Shown here piece by piece: positions 42,633-51,554 of a stretch of DNA of 64,000 nt (position 1 is its first letter; every line of letters starts with the position of its first letter). Source of the stretch: JBBQXK01 sp038251625 (GTDB lineage Bacteria > Pseudomonadota > Alphaproteobacteria > Rhodobacterales > Rhodobacteraceae); the NCBI GenBank assembly GCA_038251625.1, contig JBBSBE010000008.1, forward strand, positions 1-64,000, read 5' to 3'. A program made the position numbers and the translations under genes. The notes beneath the pieces were generated by a model. The model worked only from the letters and a program-made list of their open reading frames with translations. It ran no database searches and was not told where the DNA came from.

Positions 42633-43456
42633 GATGGTTCTCTTTCAGACACTGCCCGGATCGGACTTGGCCGAAGAGCGATTTCTTCTGCAAGGGCGCG
42701 GTAGGCTTCCGCACCTTTCGACGCCGAATCGTATGCCAAAACGGGCAGTGCATACGAAGGTGCCTCACTCACGCGCACATTTCGCGGGATCATTGTCTGA
42801 AAAACCATGTCTCCCAGCGTTTCGCGCACATCGTTTTCCACCTGTTGAGAGAGGTTGTTTCGCCCGTCATACATGGTCAGTACAACGCCCTCGACCCGAA
42901 TCTCGGGATTTGCCGTCTGCCGAACATCCCTGATCGTCAACATAAGCTGAGACAAGCCTTCCAACGCAAAAAATTCGCTTTGAAGCGGGATCAGAACCGA
43001 GTGGCACGCCACCAGCGCATTGACGGTCAGAAGGTTCAATGACGGGGGACAATCGATCAATACAAAGTCGAATGACAGTCGGGACAGGGCAGCATGCCGC
43101 AGCGCATCGTGCAAAAGAAAGCTTCGCTTTTCACGTGCGATCAGTTCGATATCCGCAGAGGACAGGTCTGTATTGGCTGGGATGATCCAAAGGCCCTTTA
43201 CATTGGTCTCGAGTACCAACTCCGTCGCGGGGCGTTCGCCGATCAGAAGATCGTAGGAGGTTTTCGCCCGGTCACTTACTTTGAGGCCGAGGCCGGTTGA
43301 GGCATTTCCCTGCGGATCAAGATCGACAAGAAGTACCTTGAGGCCCCGCTCAGCAAAAGCCGCGGCCAAGTTGATAGCCGTCGTTGTCTTTCCGACACCG
43401 CCTTTTTGGTTTGCGATAGCCACGATCCGAGCAGACCTGTCAAGCATGTCTGACAT
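42629..43456 (-). CDS. parA: Chromosome partitioning ATPase ParA
   Basis: A 275-residue Walker-type ATPase with the deviant Walker A motif NQKGGVGKTTTAINLA, VLLVDLDPQGNAST and FVLIDCPPSLNLLT. It drives movement of ParB-parS complexes over the nucleoid. The start is ATG 43456 or, with better spacing from GGGA, ATG 43447. It overlaps the 3' end of rsmG by 17 bases, so rsmG-parA-parB are coupled. Confidence 0.97.
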   Translation of the reverse strand: MSDMLDRSARIVAIANQKGGVGKTTTAINLAAAFAERGLKVLLVDLDPQGNASTGLGLKVSDRAKTSYDLLIGERPATELVLETNVKGLWIIPANTDLSSADIELIAREKRSFLLHDALRHAALSRLSFDFVLIDCPPSLNLLTVNALVACHSVLIPLQSEFFALEGLSQLMLTIRDVRQTANPEIRVEGVVLTMYDGRNNLSQQVENDVRETLGDMVFQTMIPRNVRVSEAPSYALPVLAYDSASKGAEAYRALAEEIALRPSPIRAVSEREPS

Positions 43457-44060
43457 CCCAAATCTTCAAGATCGACCCTTCTTCCCCAGCCAAACTGGGC
43501 GCACGCTCCATTGTAAAGTCCCACTTCTTGCGCGCATCTGCAATCTCTGCCTCAACTTTCCTCCCCTTGTGAAAAATCATCAACCCACCAACACGAATGA
43601 GCGTGACACCGAAACCCAGCAACTGGTCCAGCGGACGAAAAGCCCTTGCAGAAACAACATCGTAATGGACCGGTGGGAGGGCTTCTACCCGTTGCGCCAG
43701 AACAGTCACCGTTGTACCCGTCAGCCGCGCCGCCTCTCTCAAGAAGGACGCCTTTCTCTGGTCAGCCTCGACCAGCGTCACGCGCAAGTGCGGCCGACAA
43801 TCGGATGCCATGATCGCGATGACAAGCCCGGGAAATCCTCCACCAGACCCCAGATCTATCCAATCATTTGCGGCCTCGGGGCACATACCAAAGACCTGGG
43901 CACTGTCTGCGATGTGGCGCGTCCAAACATCGTCGAGTGTGGACGCGGATACCAGATTGATCTGGCTGTTCCATTTGCAAAGAATGTCCGCCAGCCTGCC
44001 TAGCCGTTCGGATGTTTCACGTGAAACATCCTGCAACGCTGATGTGGACATGGCCATCAC
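43440..44060 (-). CDS. rsmG: 16S rRNA (guanine527-N7)-methyltransferase
   Basis: A 206-residue SAM enzyme with NDWIDLGSGGGFPGLVIAIM, VTLVEADQRKASFLREAAR and VVSARAFRPLDQLL. It methylates G527 of 16S rRNA and its loss gives low-level streptomycin resistance in other bacteria. The start overlaps the mnmG stop by four bases. A parS site lies in codons 11-16 and encodes part of VSRET. Confidence 0.95.
   Translation of the reverse strand: MMAMSTSALQDVSRETSERLGRLADILCKWNSQINLVSASTLDDVWTRHIADSAQVFGMCPEAANDWIDLGSGGGFPGLVIAIMASDCRPHLRVTLVEADQRKASFLREAARLTGTTVTVLAQRVEALPPVHYDVVSARAFRPLDQLLGFGVTLIRVGGLMIFHKGRKVEAEIADARKKWDFTMERAPSLAGEEGSILKIWDVRHA
44013..44028. promoter_or_regulatory. parS site 2 (TGTTTCACGTGAAACA)
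   Basis: A second exact 16-base palindrome, identical to site 1, inside the 5' coding part of rsmG and about 1.4 kb upstream of the parB start. The translated product keeps a normal protein sequence across it. Confidence 0.96.
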
Positions 44061-45931
44061 TTGGCGCCTGCAGACTTCAGTCTGCGGTTGATGCTTCCCA
44101 AAAGCACAGCAACGGCAGCGGGCGTCATTCCCTCGATCTGCATCGCTTGCGCAATCGTTTCGGGTCGCCGGGCGTCGAGCTTCAGGGCAAGCTCCCGCGA
44201 AAGCCCGGGGACCGATTGGTATGAAGAAAAGGAGTGTAGGCTGACGTTCTCATCATTTTTCAGACGGGCAGCGTGCTGTTCTTGGCGCTCTACATAAGGA
44301 CGGTACATCGATTCACGCCAGAGTTGCGCAAAAACCTCCGGCTCCAACTCTGGCAAATCCGAGGCGGCCTGCCGCATTGCTTCATAATCTCCAGAACTTA
44401 GGCCGAGAGCCGCATAGGCGGACCGGCGTCGGCCATCCCTTCCAGATTTCAAACCCATCGCCTCAAGCGTCGTTGGTGACAGCGTGATCTCTTCCAGCGC
44501 ATGCCGGGCCGCATCCAACGCATCCATTTTTCTTGCAAACACGTCAGCGCGCACACTCCCCACGCAGCCAATCGTGAGTCCCATCGATGTAAGTCGCTCA
44601 TCCGCGTTGTCCGCGCGCAAGCTTAGGCGGTATTCTGCCCTCGACGTAAACATGCGGTACGGCTCTGTCACACCCCGGGAAACAAGGTCGTCAACCATCA
44701 CGCCGATGTAGCTTTCTGCCCGGCTCGGAAACATCGGCGCACGATCCGACACAGACAAGGCTGCATTGAGGCCCGCCAGAAGGCCTTGCGCAGCCGCCTC
44801 TTCATAACCGGTGGTTCCGTTTATCTGGCCCGCAAGGTAAAGCCCCGGTAGAATGCGCGATTCCAGTGTCGGCCGCAGAGCCCGTGGGTCGAAGAAATCA
44901 TATTCTATCGCGTAACCGGGCTGAAGAATGCGGGCGCCGGACAGACCGACAATCGACCGCACGTACTCTTCCTGAACATCTGCAGGAAGCGACGTCGAAA
45001 TGCCGTTCGGATAAATAGTGTGATCGTCAAGTCCTTCCGGCTCAAGGAAAACATTGTGATGATCCTTGCCCGCAAACCGAACCACCTTATCTTCGATCGA
45101 TGGGCAGTATCGGGGGCCGACACCCTCAATATTCCCGCCGTACATCGCTGACTTTCCCAGATTCTTTGTAACTATCTCATGGGTTTTCGGGTTGGTTTGC
45201 GTAACGCCGCAGGCGATCTGGCGCACGAAGGGACCGGCACTCAAAAAACTCAGCATCGTTGGATTTGCATCGCCCGGCTGCATTTCCAAGGCACCCCAAT
45301 CGATGCTCCGCCCGTCAAGACGCGGCGGCGTTCCGGTTTTCAGGCGCCCGCGTTGAGGGAACAGTTCGCGAAGTTGCGAAGCCAATTTTTGCGAAGACTG
45401 GTCGCCAACCCGCCCACCGCTTCTTTTCTCTGACCCGACATGGATCACGCCGTTGAGGAATGTACCCGCCGTGATGATGATCCGCTGTGCGAACAGGCGT
45501 ATACCCTCTACAAGCTCAACCCCGCTCAGCCGCTCGCCAATAAAGCACAGACGAGCCACTTCCCCCTCGACGATCTCCAACCCCGCCGTCTGCCCAACGA
45601 TTTCCTGGACCGCAGCACGATAGAGCTTCCGGTCCGCCTGCGTTCTCGGGCCCTGCACTGCGGGCCCTTTGCTGCGGTTTAACAAGCGGAATTGAATCCC
45701 GGCCCGGTCAGCCGCACGCCCCATGACCCCGTCAAGAGCGTCGATTTCGCGAACAAGGTGGCCTTTCCCCAGGCCACCGATTGCCGGGTTGCAGGACATG
45801 GTACCGATCGACGCCGCCGACATCGTTACCAGTGCAGCGCGTGCGCCCATACGTGCAGCAACGGCGGCAGCTTCAACCCCGGCGTGTCCACCACCAACGA
45901 CCAGCACATCCCATTGTTCCACGTGAAACAC
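44057..45931 (-). CDS. mnmG: tRNA uridine 5-carboxymethylaminomethyl modification enzyme MnmG
   Basis: A 624-residue FAD enzyme that, with MnmE, modifies U34 of tRNAs. The FAD loop is DVLVVGGGHAGVEAA, followed by TMSCNPAIGGLGKGHLVREI and TGTPPRLDGRSIDW. The C-terminal helical domain ends the protein. Translation most likely starts at GTG 45931, giving MFHVEQ; this N-terminus is encoded by the third parS site. The start follows the mnmE stop with no spacer. Confidence 0.96.
   Translation of the reverse strand: MFHVEQWDVLVVGGGHAGVEAAAVAARMGARAALVTMSAASIGTMSCNPAIGGLGKGHLVREIDALDGVMGRAADRAGIQFRLLNRSKGPAVQGPRTQADRKLYRAAVQEIVGQTAGLEIVEGEVARLCFIGERLSGVELVEGIRLFAQRIIITAGTFLNGVIHVGSEKRSGGRVGDQSSQKLASQLRELFPQRGRLKTGTPPRLDGRSIDWGALEMQPGDANPTMLSFLSAGPFVRQIACGVTQTNPKTHEIVTKNLGKSAMYGGNIEGVGPRYCPSIEDKVVRFAGKDHHNVFLEPEGLDDHTIYPNGISTSLPADVQEEYVRSIVGLSGARILQPGYAIEYDFFDPRALRPTLESRILPGLYLAGQINGTTGYEEAAAQGLLAGLNAALSVSDRAPMFPSRAESYIGVMVDDLVSRGVTEPYRMFTSRAEYRLSLRADNADERLTSMGLTIGCVGSVRADVFARKMDALDAARHALEEITLSPTTLEAMGLKSGRDGRRRSAYAALGLSSGDYEAMRQAASDLPELEPEVFAQLWRESMYRPYVERQEQHAARLKNDENVSLHSFSSYQSVPGLSRELALKLDARRPETIAQAMQIEGMTPAAVAVLLGSINRRLKSAGAK
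45915..45930. promoter_or_regulatory. parS site 3 (TGTTCCACGTGAAACA)
   Basis: A third match to TGTTNCACGTGAAACA, differing from sites 1 and 2 only at the variable position. It is in the first codons of mnmG, 3.3 kb upstream of the parB start and about 3.3 kb from the proposed origin. Confidence 0.93.
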
Positions 45932-47215
45932 CTATTTTCCGATGCAGAACCGGGCGAAGATTTCCCCCAGCACAGTCTCAACGTCGATCCGGCCCAGAAG
46001 CGACTCAAGCGATCGAACGGCCGCGCGCATTTCTTCCGAGGTCACTTCAGCGCCAGCCCCATCCTCTAGCGCAAGAACCGCCAATTCCAAAGCGTGGATC
46101 GCCCCTTCCACGGCCTTTCGATGCCTCAAATGTGTGAGCACCCCGGCCCCGCTTGCGCGACCGGCCAAAATTTCGCGCACTTGGTCCAGCAAGGCGCTGA
46201 CACCAGCACCCGTCAGACCGGATACCGATGGCTCCTGCAGATCGGCCAAATCCGCCTTTCCGTTCACCACGATATCGCCAGGATGCCGTGGTATATCGGC
46301 CGCAACGCCCTGACTATCCAGCAAAAAAATGCGCAGATCAGCCGATTCTGCCCGCTCTCGTGCCCGCCCGATCCCCAACGCCTCAACCGCATCCTGTGCC
46401 TCACGCACACCGGCAGTGTCCAGCAGGGTGACCGGCAAACCCCCAAGGTCAAGCCGAACCTCCAGCACGTCCCGTGTCGTGCCCGGTATCGGCGAGGCCA
46501 AAGCAACATCCCGTCCGGCGATCCGGTTCAGAAGAGTCGACTTTCCGGCATTCGGAAGTCCCACGATAGCAACCTCAAACCCATCTCTGATGCGCTCTGC
46601 GGCGCCGTATCCAGCCACCTCCGCACGCAGATCGGCCAACAGCGACCGTTGAATCTCCCGAACCTCCGGCGTCACGTCCACAGGAACATCCTCATCGACA
46701 AAATCGATGGTCGCCTCCAAAAGCGCCAAAGCCCGTGTCAGTTTCTGCCGCCACGCTTCCACGCGCTGCCCGATCGCCCCTGACAGAACCTGCTGCGCTT
46801 GCCGTCTTTGTGCTTCGGTCTCCGCGTCGATCAGATCAGCTAGGCCTTCGACCTGTGCAAGGTCCATCCGCCCGTTTTCAAGCGCCCGCCTGGTAAACTC
46901 TCCAGCCTCAGCTGGCCTCAACCCATCCATTTCTGCAAGCACGCCCAGCACAGCGCTCAAAACCGCGATGCTGCCATGAAGATGCAGTTCAGCGGCTTCT
47001 TCGCCGGTGAAGCTTGCCCCTTCCGCAAATGTCAGAACCAAAGCGTCATCCAGAACATCTCCTTCGTGCTCTAAACGCCGCAAAACAGCCTGGCGCAAAG
47101 GGGGTACATCCCCCGCCAGTATTGCAACCGCTGCATGCGCCTTCGGACCAGACAAACGCACCACAGCCACGCCCGCCCGACCGCGGGCGCTGGCAAGCGC
47201 AAAAATCGTATCCAT
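45932..47215 (-). CDS. mnmE: tRNA modification GTPase MnmE
   Basis: A 427-residue GTPase partner of MnmG. The N-terminal folate-binding domain (TIFALASARGRAGVAVVRLSG) is followed by helices, then the G domain with GLPNAGKSTLLNRIAG, the G2-G3 region around PGTTRDVLEV and LLDTAGVREA, and VNGKADL (NKxD-like, here NGKAD). It ends with the conserved CIGK. The altered NKxD motif deserves checking. rho ends 33 bases upstream. Confidence 0.95.
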   Translation of the reverse strand: MDTIFALASARGRAGVAVVRLSGPKAHAAVAILAGDVPPLRQAVLRRLEHEGDVLDDALVLTFAEGASFTGEEAAELHLHGSIAVLSAVLGVLAEMDGLRPAEAGEFTRRALENGRMDLAQVEGLADLIDAETEAQRRQAQQVLSGAIGQRVEAWRQKLTRALALLEATIDFVDEDVPVDVTPEVREIQRSLLADLRAEVAGYGAAERIRDGFEVAIVGLPNAGKSTLLNRIAGRDVALASPIPGTTRDVLEVRLDLGGLPVTLLDTAGVREAQDAVEALGIGRARERAESADLRIFLLDSQGVAADIPRHPGDIVVNGKADLADLQEPSVSGLTGAGVSALLDQVREILAGRASGAGVLTHLRHRKAVEGAIHALELAVLALEDGAGAEVTSEEMRAAVRSLESLLGRIDVETVLGEIFARFCIGK

Positions 47216-47248
47216 CCTGGTTCGGCCTCCCGAGGCCAGAAAACAGCC

Positions 47249-48529
47249 TTAGCTGTTCATCGATTCGAAGAATTCCGCGTTCGACTTCGTCTGCTTGAGC
47301 TTCGAGATGAGGAACTCGATGGCATCCGTCGTGCCCATCGGGTTCAGGATCCGCCGCAGAACATAGGTTTTCTGCAAATCATTCTTCTCGATCAGCAGAT
47401 CTTCCTTCCGCGTCCCCGATTTAAGAATGTCCATCGCCGGGAAGACGCGCTTGTCAGCCACCTTGCGGTCCAGCACGATTTCGCTGTTGCCCGTCCCCTT
47501 GAACTCTTCAAAGATCACCTCGTCCATCCGGCTGCCGGTATCGATCAATGCTGTTGCTATGATGGTCAGGCTGCCGCCTTCTTCGATGTTTCGTGCCGCA
47601 CCGAAGAAACGCTTCGGACGCTGCAGGGCGTTGGCGTCAACGCCACCCGTCAGCACCTTGCCACTCGACGGCACTACCGTGTTGAACGCACGGCCAAGGC
47701 GCGTGATCGAATCAAGCAGGATCACGACGTCCCGCTTGTGCTCCACCAACCGCTTGGCTTTCTCGATCACCATTTCAGCAACCGCAACATGCCGCGTCGC
47801 CGGTTCGTCAAAGGTCGAGGAAACAACCTCCCCTTTCACCGAACGCTGCATGTCCGTCACCTCTTCCGGGCGCTCATCAATCAAAAGGACGATCAGATAG
47901 CACTCCGGGTGGTTCACCTCGATGGACCGCGCAATATTCTGCAAAAGCACCGTCTTCCCGGTACGTGGCGGTGCCACGATCAGGGCCCGCTGCCCCTTCC
48001 CGATAGGCGCCACCAGATCGATGATCCGGGCGGAGCGATCCTTGATCGTCGGATCCTCGATTTCCATTTTGAACCGCTCATCAGGGTAAAGCGGCGTCAA
48101 GTTGTCGATATGCACCTTGTGCCGCGCGCGCTCGGGGTCATCAAAGTTGATCCGCGTGACCTTCGTCATGCAGAAATACCGCTCATTCTCGCGCGGCGCC
48201 TGAATCACGCCTTCGATCGTGTCCCCTGTGCGCAGGGAAAACTGCCGCAGAATTTCAGGCGAGACGTAGATATCATCCGGCCCCGAAAGATAGTTCGCCG
48301 AAGGCGAGCGCAAGAACCCGAAGCCGTCCTGCAAGACCTCCAGAACCCCATCGCCACCGATTTCCCATCCCTCTTCGGCATGTTCCTTCAGGATCGAGAA
48401 CATCATCTCGCCCTTGCGCATCGAGGGAGCGTTCTCAATTTCCCACTCTTCGGCCATTGCCAGCAAATCTGCGGGCGTCTTGGCCTTGAGCTCGGAAAGG
48501 TTCAGCCGCTGGATATCTTCGTCGGTCAT
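47249..48529 (-). CDS. rho: Transcription termination factor Rho
   Basis: A 426-residue RNA-dependent ATPase helicase. The N-terminal part has LNLSELKAKTPADLLAMAE, the cold-shock-like RNA-binding fold has EVLQDGFGFLRSP, and the ATPase core has IGKGQRALIVAPPRTGKT and VVILLDSITRLGRAFN. ATG 48529 matches relatives; GTG 48574 is in frame and would add 15 residues. rho begins the leftward run toward parB. Confidence 0.97.
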   Translation of the reverse strand: MTDEDIQRLNLSELKAKTPADLLAMAEEWEIENAPSMRKGEMMFSILKEHAEEGWEIGGDGVLEVLQDGFGFLRSPSANYLSGPDDIYVSPEILRQFSLRTGDTIEGVIQAPRENERYFCMTKVTRINFDDPERARHKVHIDNLTPLYPDERFKMEIEDPTIKDRSARIIDLVAPIGKGQRALIVAPPRTGKTVLLQNIARSIEVNHPECYLIVLLIDERPEEVTDMQRSVKGEVVSSTFDEPATRHVAVAEMVIEKAKRLVEHKRDVVILLDSITRLGRAFNTVVPSSGKVLTGGVDANALQRPKRFFGAARNIEEGGSLTIIATALIDTGSRMDEVIFEEFKGTGNSEIVLDRKVADKRVFPAMDILKSGTRKEDLLIEKNDLQKTYVLRRILNPMGTTDAIEFLISKLKQTKSNAEFFESMNS

Positions 48530-48655
48530 CGGGGAATTGTCCTTGGGCACGGCACCCGGAACCGAGTCGGCCACATCGTCATCAATAGGGAAGTGCGAAC
48601 GGGCCGGACGGCCCCGCAGTGCGCGGGCTAAGCCACGATCGCGAAAAAGTCAATG

Positions 48656-49102
48656 TCAGAACTTCACGATCACCGAAAGGACGATCACCACCATCAGTAT
48701 CGTTGGCACCTCGTTCATCATCCTGTATTGACGCCCGCTCAACGTGTTCTGGCCAGCCACAAAGCCCTTGTGACGCGCCGCGAGCCACATGTGAAACCAC
48801 GTCATGCCCAGAATCGCCGCAGCCTTCGTCCAGGGCCAGAGGCTCGACCAGTCCACGATGCCCGGAGTCATCACCAGCGCCAATCCTGCAGCCCACGCCA
48901 CGATCATCGACGGTGTCATGATCAATTTCAGAAGCTTCCGCTCCATGACCTGAAAAACGTCGTCCAAGGAATCGCCCGTCTTCGCCCGTTCAACATGATA
49001 GACAAACAGCCGGGGTAGATAGAAAAGCCCGGCCATCCATGCGATCACCGCCATCACATGCAGGGCCTTTATCCAAAGATAACCATCCGCTAGAAACGCC
49101 AC
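48656..49102 (-). CDS. hemJ: Protoporphyrinogen oxidase HemJ family
   Basis: A 148-residue integral membrane protein with four predicted helices, starting with YLWIKALHVMAVIAWMAGLFYLPRLFVYH. The conserved His and the late RQYRMMNEVPTILMV motif mark HemJ, which oxidises protoporphyrinogen IX ahead of ferrochelatase. It borders the candidate origin and is separated from rho by about 80-125 bases. Confidence 0.92.
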   Translation of the reverse strand: MAFLADGYLWIKALHVMAVIAWMAGLFYLPRLFVYHVERAKTGDSLDDVFQVMERKLLKLIMTPSMIVAWAAGLALVMTPGIVDWSSLWPWTKAAAILGMTWFHMWLAARHKGFVAGQNTLSGRQYRMMNEVPTILMVVIVLSVIVKF

Positions 49103-49528
49103 AATCCGCTCTCCCGCACTGTCCTTCTATTCTAGAAGTAAAGAGAAAGAGATGTGGTTGTAAGCCCTGTGGATATGGGGATGTCGTGATACATCCACGA
49201 AGTTATCCACCGGCCTGATGTGGTGGACAAAGTCGGGAAAACCACTCAAACCCAAACGCGTATCACAAAAAAGTATTTTATTTCAATTATTTGCGTCTAA
49301 AGTAAGCGAACATTCGTTTATCTCACATTCCAGACCCTCGGTGGACGAAGCAGATTGTCCCAGATCGGCATCACGTACATCCCCATCCGGATTGATCGCC
49401 CGCTCTTCTTGACAACTGGCGGCGCTTTCCCGCACCAGTGCCTCAACACCAGTCTTGCCCACGTTTCTTCCCGCATAGTTCCCGCGACTGCACACAATCT
49501 GTCCACAAGGGTCCCGCAGCAGCACCCC
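49103..49528. other. Candidate chromosomal replication origin (oriC) between hemJ and maf
   Basis: This 426-base gene-free stretch is the largest in the window. Genes on the left run left and genes on the right run right. TTATCCACC (49203-49211, +) and ATATCCACA (49168-49176, -) each differ from the DnaA box TTATCCACA by one base. TTGTCCACC (49222-49230, -) and CTGTCCACA (49499-49507, +) differ by two. The stretch 49261-49320 has only 15 G/C in 60 bases and contains a 40-base tract of 20% G+C, a possible unwinding element. Synteny with the Caulobacter origin neighbourhood supports the call. DnaA binding and replication start are inferred, not seen. Confidence 0.65.
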
Positions 49529-50128
49529 ATGCCCCCGCCTATTGTCCTTGCCTCGTCTTCCGAAACCCGATTGCGGCTTTTGCGCGCGGCGGGGCTTCCC
49601 GTCAGTGCGCAAGCCGCTCGTATCGACGAAGAAGCTGCGCGATCCGCGCTCGAGGCCGAAGGGGCAACGCCACGCGACATCGCCGACACCCTCGCTGAAA
49701 TGAAGGCACGCAAGATCGCAGAGAAAACGCCCGGCGCCATTGTGCTTGGATGCGATCAGGTGCTCGATTTCAAAGGACGCGCCTGGGGGAAGTCTGCCAC
49801 TGAAAGCGCCGCCCGCGATCAGCTGCGCGCGCTTCGCGGCAACACGCACCGCCTTCTTTCGGCAGTCGTTCTCTATCACGATGGCCGGCCACAATGGCGC
49901 CATATCGGCGAGGCCACTCTGACCATGAGAACCTTCAGCGACGATTGGCTCGAGGGCTATCTGTCCCGCAACTGGTCTGATCTGCGACATTCCGCAGGCG
50001 GATATCTGCTGGAGGCGGAAGGTGTGCGCCTCTTTGAACAGGTCGAGGGCGACTATTTCTCGATCCTCGGCCTTCCCCTGCTCCCCCTCCTTGGCTATCT
50101 CGGTCAAAGGGGGTTCATTCCGACATGA
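49529..50128 (+). CDS. maf: Maf/YceF-type nucleoside triphosphate pyrophosphatase
   Basis: A 199-residue Maf protein with IVLASSSETRLRLLRAAGL at the N-terminus and GCDQVLDFKGRAWGK. It cleaves modified or canonical NTPs to monophosphates; some family members are linked to septum inhibition. ATG 49529 aligns with the family start; the 58 codons upstream lie in the origin region and show no similarity. It overlaps aroE by four bases. Confidence 0.93.
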   Translation: MPPPIVLASSSETRLRLLRAAGLPVSAQAARIDEEAARSALEAEGATPRDIADTLAEMKARKIAEKTPGAIVLGCDQVLDFKGRAWGKSATESAARDQLRALRGNTHRLLSAVVLYHDGRPQWRHIGEATLTMRTFSDDWLEGYLSRNWSDLRHSAGGYLLEAEGVRLFEQVEGDYFSILGLPLLPLLGYLGQRGFIPT

Positions 50129-50964
50129 CCGACCATCCACGCATCCCTCTCGCTGGCGTCGTCGGATCGCCCGTCGCGCACAGCCGCTCACCCGCATTGC
50201 ATGGCCACTGGCTACGCCGTTACGGGCTTGCAGGGCACTATGTGCCGATCGATATTACGCAGGCCGATCTCGCCGAGCTTCTGCGGATACTGCCGCGCCT
50301 GGGCTTCGTGGGGGTGAATGTCACAATTCCGCACAAGGAAACTGTCCTTGCGCTCGCCGACATCGTGACGGACCGTGCGGCGCTGATCGGTGCTGCCAAT
50401 ACGATCATCTTCCGCAAGGATGGCAAGATCCACGCTGACAATACCGACGGTGCAGGCTTCATCGCAAACCTGCGCCAGCATGCCCCCGATTGGGTGCCCG
50501 CCGCCGGCCCGGCCGCTGTTTTCGGGGCAGGCGGAGCAGCGCGCGCCGTTGTGGCGGCACTTCTTGAGGTTGGCGTGCCAGAAGTTCGCGTGGCCAACCG
50601 CACCCGCCCCCGCAGCGAAGCCTTGCGCAGCGATTTTGGCGCGCGCGTCACCGTCACAGATTGGGTACAAGCCGCCAACATGCTTGACGGTGCAACATGC
50701 GTGGTCAACACAACCTCGCTTGGCATGGTTGGCAAGCCGGAGTTTCGTGCCCCGCTCGATGGGCTCTCCTCTCAGGCCCTTGTCACTGATCTTGTCTACA
50801 CCCCGTTGCGCACTGCGTTCCTGGACGCTGCCGCCGCGCGCGGATGCAGAACCGTGGATGGCCTGGGAATGCTTCTGCATCAGGCGGCACCGGGGTTCGA
50901 GCGCTGGTTCGGCAAGCGACCGGAAGTCGATGAAGCCGCACGCGCGGCTGCACTTGGCGCATGA
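50125..50964 (+). CDS. aroE: Shikimate dehydrogenase
   Basis: A 279-residue NADP enzyme reducing 3-dehydroshikimate to shikimate. The substrate site has GVVGSPVAHSRSPALHG and VNVTIPHKETVL (catalytic Lys), and the cofactor loop is VFGAGGAARAVV. It overlaps maf and coaE by four bases each, in one rightward operon. Confidence 0.96.
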   Translation: MTDHPRIPLAGVVGSPVAHSRSPALHGHWLRRYGLAGHYVPIDITQADLAELLRILPRLGFVGVNVTIPHKETVLALADIVTDRAALIGAANTIIFRKDGKIHADNTDGAGFIANLRQHAPDWVPAAGPAAVFGAGGAARAVVAALLEVGVPEVRVANRTRPRSEALRSDFGARVTVTDWVQAANMLDGATCVVNTTSLGMVGKPEFRAPLDGLSSQALVTDLVYTPLRTAFLDAAAARGCRTVDGLGMLLHQAAPGFERWFGKRPEVDEAARAAALGA

Positions 50965-51554
50965 ACGGGTTTCGGCTCGGCCTTACCGGTTCGATCGGTA
51001 TGGGAAAATCCACAACTGCGGCATTCTTTGCGAGCGCCGGGGTACCGGTTTGGGATGCCGATGCCGCAGTCCGCAGGCTTTACGTCGCCGATGCGCCGGG
51101 CGCCCGTGCCATCGCGACCACCTGGCCCAAGGCTGTTTCCTCTGACGGTGTGGACCGCACGATCCTGAAGCGCATCCTTGCCGCGGATCCCGGCGCATTC
51201 GAGCGGCTCGAGGCGTTGATCCACCCTCTGGTTGCTGCCGACCGTGCAGCGTTTCTGGCCGAAAAAGAGGCTCCCCTGATCGTGCTTGATATCCCGTTGC
51301 TCTTTGAGACTGGCGCGGACGCGCAGATGCACGCCACCCTCCTCGTCACAGCTCCTCCAACGCTCCAGCGGGCGCGCGTTCTGGCCCGTCCGGGCATGAC
51401 CGAGGATGTCTTTGCCGCAATCCTTGCGCGCCAGATGCCGGACCAAGAGAAACGCTCACGCGCCACCCATATCATCGAAACCCTGTCACTTGATGCCGCG
51501 CGCGCTGGCGTCGGCGCGCTGATCAACTATCTGTCGGAGGTCCAAGATGCGTGA
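50961..51554 (+). CDS. coaE: Dephospho-CoA kinase
   Basis: A 197-residue P-loop kinase that phosphorylates dephospho-CoA in the final step of CoA synthesis. Walker A is LTGSIGMGKSTTA, followed by VPVWDADAAVRRLY and LDIPLLFETG. It overlaps dnaQ by eight bases. Confidence 0.96.
   Translation: MNGFRLGLTGSIGMGKSTTAAFFASAGVPVWDADAAVRRLYVADAPGARAIATTWPKAVSSDGVDRTILKRILAADPGAFERLEALIHPLVAADRAAFLAEKEAPLIVLDIPLLFETGADAQMHATLLVTAPPTLQRARVLARPGMTEDVFAAILARQMPDQEKRSRATHIIETLSLDAARAGVGALINYLSEVQDA

Noticed and set aside
49355..49528. Maf coding region starting at 49355
   Set aside because: The 58 extra codons lie within the AT-rich/DnaA-box gap, have no similarity to Maf, and conserved Maf sequence begins at 49529.
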